64,000 nt of DNA. Source: Haliscomenobacter sp. (GTDB taxonomy: Bacteria; Bacteroidota; Bacteroidia; Chitinophagales; Saprospiraceae). The position numbers were made by a program, and so were the translations under genes. The notes below the pieces were generated by a model. The model had not been told where the DNA came from and searched no databases. It saw nothing but the letters and a program-made list of their open reading frames with translations. Below are positions 60,961 through 64,000 of this stretch, in pieces. Positions within the stretch are counted from its first letter, which is position 1, and every line of letters begins with the position of its first letter. The DNA is taken from positions 310,001-374,000 of the forward strand of contig JADJHZ010000005.1 in NCBI GenBank assembly GCA_016707205.1, read 5' to 3'.

Positions 60961-63181
60961 CTGGAAAGATATTCACTGTGCCAGCCAGGGTAACCCCTGT
61001 TACCGCAGGATCTACCCAAGCCAGTTTGATGTTGCCAATTGGATTAACCCCCACGCCGGGCAAACCAAAGTTGCTGGCTTCCAAACCACTGAGGTTGAGG
61101 CTGCCGACCGATTTAAACGTCAGCGAATCGGGGTTGTACGCCAAATTAAATTCCATGCCTACAATAGCCGAGAAGTTCGTCACGGCCATATCAAGGCAAA
61201 CGTCTGAATTCGGAGCAGCCATCTTATCTGTAAGGGACAAAAGAAGCTTACTGCTTCCGGAGGATCCGCTGATCGTGACAAATCCATTGACCCGGTTCAC
61301 CGGTACCGGCTGTTCGTTGGCATTGGTCACTTCCAGGGTAGAATTGATGGTGACGGGCGTAACCGTCCCGTTTGGGCCAATCGCCGTAAAGCACACCTGA
61401 AAAATGGACGTGCTGTCGGCAACCGTTACGCCGCTCACGTTGGGATCCACCCAGGACACTTTGATGGCGCCCGGCTGATTGGTTCCCTGCCCAGGGAGGC
61501 CGAAAGAACTCTCCGCCAACCCACTCAGATTAAACCCGGTAACCCGGGAAAACTGCAACAGGGAGGGCGTATAATTGAGCGTAAATTCCGCGCCCAGGAT
61601 ATTGGTAAATTTAGCCACTTTCACATCCAGACACACCTCCTGGTTCGGGGCGACGGTTTTGCTTCCTACTACCAGAGAAAGGTTGGTATTGCCACCCGCA
61701 CCGGTTATGGTCACATTGCCCGGGCTGGCCGTTAGCGGAATGACCTGGTCGTTTCCATTGATCACTTCCGAGGTATTGGAAAATCCGACGACGGCGGTGG
61801 TATTGGATCCGATGGCGGTAAAACACACCCGGAACAGCGTGGTGCCGTTGTTCACCGACTTGCCTAATCCGTCCGGGCTATTCCAGGAAACCTTCATGGT
61901 GCCTACCGGGTTGCTGCCCATACCGGGTAATCCGAAAGAGGCCGCCAACTCCAGACCAGTCAGGTTGAGGTCTTTCACTTCTTTGAACTGGAGTTTGGCC
62001 GGATCATAAGTGACCGTAAACTCCATCCCCTGAATATTGTTAAAATTCGTCGTCGTCATAGGGAGGCAAACCTCCAGGCCGGACTGCACCGAGGCGTCCA
62101 GAAGATCCAGGGTAAAGGGTCCCGAACCGGTGCTGCCTCCGGTGCCCGTGCCTACGATCACGCGGCCTCCATCGCCGTTAAAGGGAACAAAGTCTTCATT
62201 TTTATCCACGATCTCCGCGTTGGAGGCAAAGGTAACGTTGGTGGTTACGTTATTGGTCTTGGCTTTAAAACACAACTGGAAGATCACGGTGCTATCCGGA
62301 ATGCTTATGCCCGTTACATTGGGGTCTACCCAGGAAAGTTTTATGGCGCCCAACGGATTGGCCCCCTGGCCAGGTAGGCCGAAAGCGGCTTCAGACAACC
62401 CCGCCAGATTGAATTTGGCTACCGAATCGAAGGTGAGCGCGGTGGCGTTGTAGTTGATCGTCAGTTCCATACCGAGAATATCCCGGAAGCTGCCGGCTTT
62501 TACCCGCAGGCAAAAAGGCTGGTTTACCGTTACCACCGTATCGGTAATATCCAGGGTGAATGTCCCCGTACCCACCGTACCGCCGCCGCCTGTGCCACCA
62601 CCGCCGGTACCGCCACCACCCGTGCCGCCACCGCCGCCGGTACCCGTGCCGGTACCGATGGTGATCGTCCCGCCGGTTGGCGAGAATCCGATGGTATTTT
62701 CGTTGGCGTCGATGACCTCTGCGGAAGCGCCAAAGTTAACTGCGGTGGTCGCATCGGTGGCGCCCGCCGTGAAGCAGACTTCGAAAATTTTGGTGCCGTT
62801 GGCAACGCTTAGCCCGGACACATTGGGATCCAGCCACGACACCTTAATCGTACCGGGCAGGTTGGTGCCCTGGCCGGGGAGGCCGAAGGAACTCGTCTCC
62901 GAGAGGCCGGTAAGATTCAAATTCTTGACCGATTTAAAGGTCAGCCTGGATGGGTCGTACGTGATCGTAAACTCCATCCCCAGGATATTGGTAAAGTTGT
63001 TGACCGTAACCGGAACGCATACTTCAGCGCCCTTGGCTACCGAAGCGCTCCCAATAATGGCCTCCAGGTTCATGACCACGCTGCCGGGCGTATGAGCCGC
63101 ATTGGCATGCAGCAACCTCTGCCCAAGCAACAACGGAATAAGCATCAACCCGGCAAGGAGGCGGGTAAAGTTCTGGCTCAT
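60944..63181 (-). CDS. Giant cohesin/SprB-repeat protein, N-terminal fragment with five cohesin-like domains
   Basis: A signal peptide (LAGLMLIPLLLGQRLLHANA) is followed by five tandem cohesin-like domains of about 135 residues. Each has the same features: VCVPVTVNNFTNILGMEFTI, YDPSRLTFKSVKNLNLTGL, SFGLPGQGTNLPGTIKVSW, FEVCFTA. A Gly/Thr-rich linker joins domains 1 and 2. After the fifth domain the frame is lost (NIFPGVLHR) by one extra C near 60960. The repaired gene (about 57.7-63.2 kb) would encode about 1,820 residues: five cohesins, about 13 SprB repeats and a T9SS type B domain. The ATG at 63181 gives the best signal peptide. Confidence 0.85.
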   Translation of the reverse strand: MSQNFTRLLAGLMLIPLLLGQRLLHANAAHTPGSVVMNLEAIIGSASVAKGAEVCVPVTVNNFTNILGMEFTITYDPSRLTFKSVKNLNLTGLSETSSFGLPGQGTNLPGTIKVSWLDPNVSGLSVANGTKIFEVCFTAGATDATTAVNFGASAEVIDANENTIGFSPTGGTITIGTGTGTGGGGGTGGGGTGGGGTGGGGTVGTGTFTLDITDTVVTVNQPFCLRVKAGSFRDILGMELTINYNATALTFDSVAKFNLAGLSEAAFGLPGQGANPLGAIKLSWVDPNVTGISIPDSTVIFQLCFKAKTNNVTTNVTFASNAEIVDKNEDFVPFNGDGGRVIVGTGTGGSTGSGPFTLDLLDASVQSGLEVCLPMTTTNFNNIQGMEFTVTYDPAKLQFKEVKDLNLTGLELAASFGLPGMGSNPVGTMKVSWNSPDGLGKSVNNGTTLFRVCFTAIGSNTTAVVGFSNTSEVINGNDQVIPLTASPGNVTITGAGGNTNLSLVVGSKTVAPNQEVCLDVKVAKFTNILGAEFTLNYTPSLLQFSRVTGFNLSGLAESSFGLPGQGTNQPGAIKVSWVDPNVSGVTVADSTSIFQVCFTAIGPNGTVTPVTINSTLEVTNANEQPVPVNRVNGFVTISGSSGSSKLLLSLTDKMAAPNSDVCLDMAVTNFSAIVGMEFNLAYNPDSLTFKSVGSLNLSGLEASNFGLPGVGVNPIGNIKLAWVDPAVTGVTLAGTVNIFPGVLHR
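62570..62655. repeat. Low-complexity tandem repeat coding for a Gly/Thr linker
   Basis: Repeated minus-strand GGTGGCGG(T/C)AC units encode GTGGGG repeats between the first and second cohesin domains. Units are imperfect 15-base copies. Such repeats change length easily. Confidence 0.7.
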
Positions 63182-63231
63182 TTTTTTCGGAATTTGGGAC
63201 AATAAAAAATAGCGTTTTCTCAAGTCCGGCC

Positions 63232-64000
63232 TTAGCGGAACAGGATCTTTTGCGTACTATATCGATCACCTTGGTTTAGACGGATCAGGTATACCCCTGT
63301 CACAGGAAAAACCGGTGAAGCAAGCTCAAAACGGTTGATACCGGAAGAAAAATTCCGGTCTTGCAAATAAATTACTTTCCCCTGGCTGTCCAGCACCTGG
63401 ATTTGAACCGGCTGGGCCGATTTCAGGAAAAACTCCACCTGAAGCGAGGAACCCGCCTCCAGAGGGTTGGGGAAAGCGGATCGGATTTCCAGCCATTCCG
63501 GCTGATTGGATAATACGGAGGTGACCGTGCTGCCGCTTTCTCCCAGGAAGACCCAGCCGTTGCGAAATTCGGCGGGTATGGCCTTGTACGAAAGGTCGAC
63601 GACTTCCTTAACCGTAGGAACATCCGTGAAGCGGATCGGAGAAACGGAGTTGAGCTTGCCTACAGGGCGAAAGAACAGGGAAAACAGCGTGCTGTTGTCT
63701 TTAAGATCTGTCCCTTTCAGGCCTTCCTCGTTCCAGGCGAAGCGCAGCATGCCGGATTGAGCAGCCAGCAAGCCAAAATTATTGTCGTTGGTCATCGGCA
63801 AGCCAAACTGCCCAACGCTGTCCAACGCCAGAATAGACGGATCCCAGGTAAGGGTAAACTGCGTGCCGATGATTTTTTTGAATTGGGAAACCCGGATGTT
63901 CGCCACATACCGCGAAGAGGAGAATTGCGCCGTGTCGGTAGGGGCGGAGAATATCGGAGCGGAAGATTGGGCGATGGCCCCATAACAGGCAATTACAAGG
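63232..64000 (-). CDS. Cohesin-like T9SS protein (start outside window)
   Basis: The frame is open to the window end, where the last residues of a signal peptide are seen (LVIACYGAIAQ before SSAPIFSAPTDTAQ), so the start codon is just outside. A single cohesin-like domain follows (FKKIIGTQFTLTWDPSILAL, SVGQFGLPMTNDNNFGLL), then a linker and a T9SS type A sorting domain (IRSAFPNPLEAGSSLQVEFF ... GVYLIRLNQGDRYSTQKILF). A GTG at 63906 is in frame but lies after conserved sequence. It sits 50 bases before the giant cohesin/SprB gene, same strand, and may be cotranscribed. Confidence 0.85.
   Translation of the reverse strand, partial: LVIACYGAIAQSSAPIFSAPTDTAQFSSSRYVANIRVSQFKKIIGTQFTLTWDPSILALDSVGQFGLPMTNDNNFGLLAAQSGMLRFAWNEEGLKGTDLKDNSTLFSLFFRPVGKLNSVSPIRFTDVPTVKEVVDLSYKAIPAEFRNGWVFLGESGSTVTSVLSNQPEWLEIRSAFPNPLEAGSSLQVEFFLKSAQPVQIQVLDSQGKVIYLQDRNFSSGINRFELASPVFPVTGVYLIRLNQGDRYSTQKILFR

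Noticed and set aside
62570..62655. Short regular repeats considered as a CRISPR array
   Set aside because: There are no spacers. The units are in frame and encode a Gly/Thr linker.

Overview
The window comes from a Bacteroidota genome, most likely a Saprospiria-type (Lewinella/Haliscomenobacter-like) bacterium. The evidence is a PorP/SprF-type outer-membrane protein, very large secreted proteins with SprB-like, HYR-like and cohesin domains that carry type IX secretion (T9SS) C-terminal signals, promoters of the Bacteroidota TTG-N19-21-TAnnTTTG type, and LytTR/LytS regulators. No tRNA, rRNA, CRISPR array, prophage or intact IS element was seen.

Layout. 1-5.4 kb: the end of an unknown gene, a foldback structure, then a minus-strand operon of PIG-L deacetylase, a 46-aa membrane peptide and a sodium:solute symporter. 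5.5-16.7 kb: GH57/DUF3536 glycosidase, LpxH-like phosphoesterase, a lipoprotein, an AraC regulator divergent from a HAD hydrolase, a probable small RNA, a porin, fabI, recN and a lipoprotein. 17-27.4 kb: a complete potassium-uptake (Kdp) locus, transcribed leftward: sigma-54 response regulator, 33-aa peptide, kdpF, kdpA, kdpB, kdpC, porin, KdpD sensor module, separate histidine kinase. A sigma-54 promoter and a palindromic candidate enhancer site lie in front of the structural genes. 27.5-34.4 kb: a cohesin/dockerin T9SS protein, superoxide dismutase, fumarase, and penicillin-binding protein 1C. 34.4-38.1 kb: three tandem short promoter-to-terminator units, a soluble TPR histidine kinase, a double-glycine leader peptide gene and a LytTR response regulator, which together look like a peptide signalling or RiPP locus. 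38.2-52.2 kb: housekeeping genes (DoxX, FAD enzyme, kdsA, phosphoesterase, RskA-like anti-sigma, lepA, Nudix-type regulator with a palindromic operator, ComEA-like and ComEC DNA-uptake proteins, GNAT, YraN). 52.3-64 kb: two giant T9SS-exported surface proteins, a PorP/SprF partner, and the end of a further cohesin protein.

Two themes run through the window. First, intergenic regions hold several families of short palindromic or foldback repeats, two of them present in two copies. Second, at least 15 single-base frame disruptions fall in genes whose conserved reading resumes in another frame (including lepA, fumC, kdpA and kdpB). Most sit at short homopolymers, which points to uncorrected sequencing error more than to gene decay. 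A larger deletion in kdpD and a truncated sorting domain before porP are different in kind and deserve separate checking.
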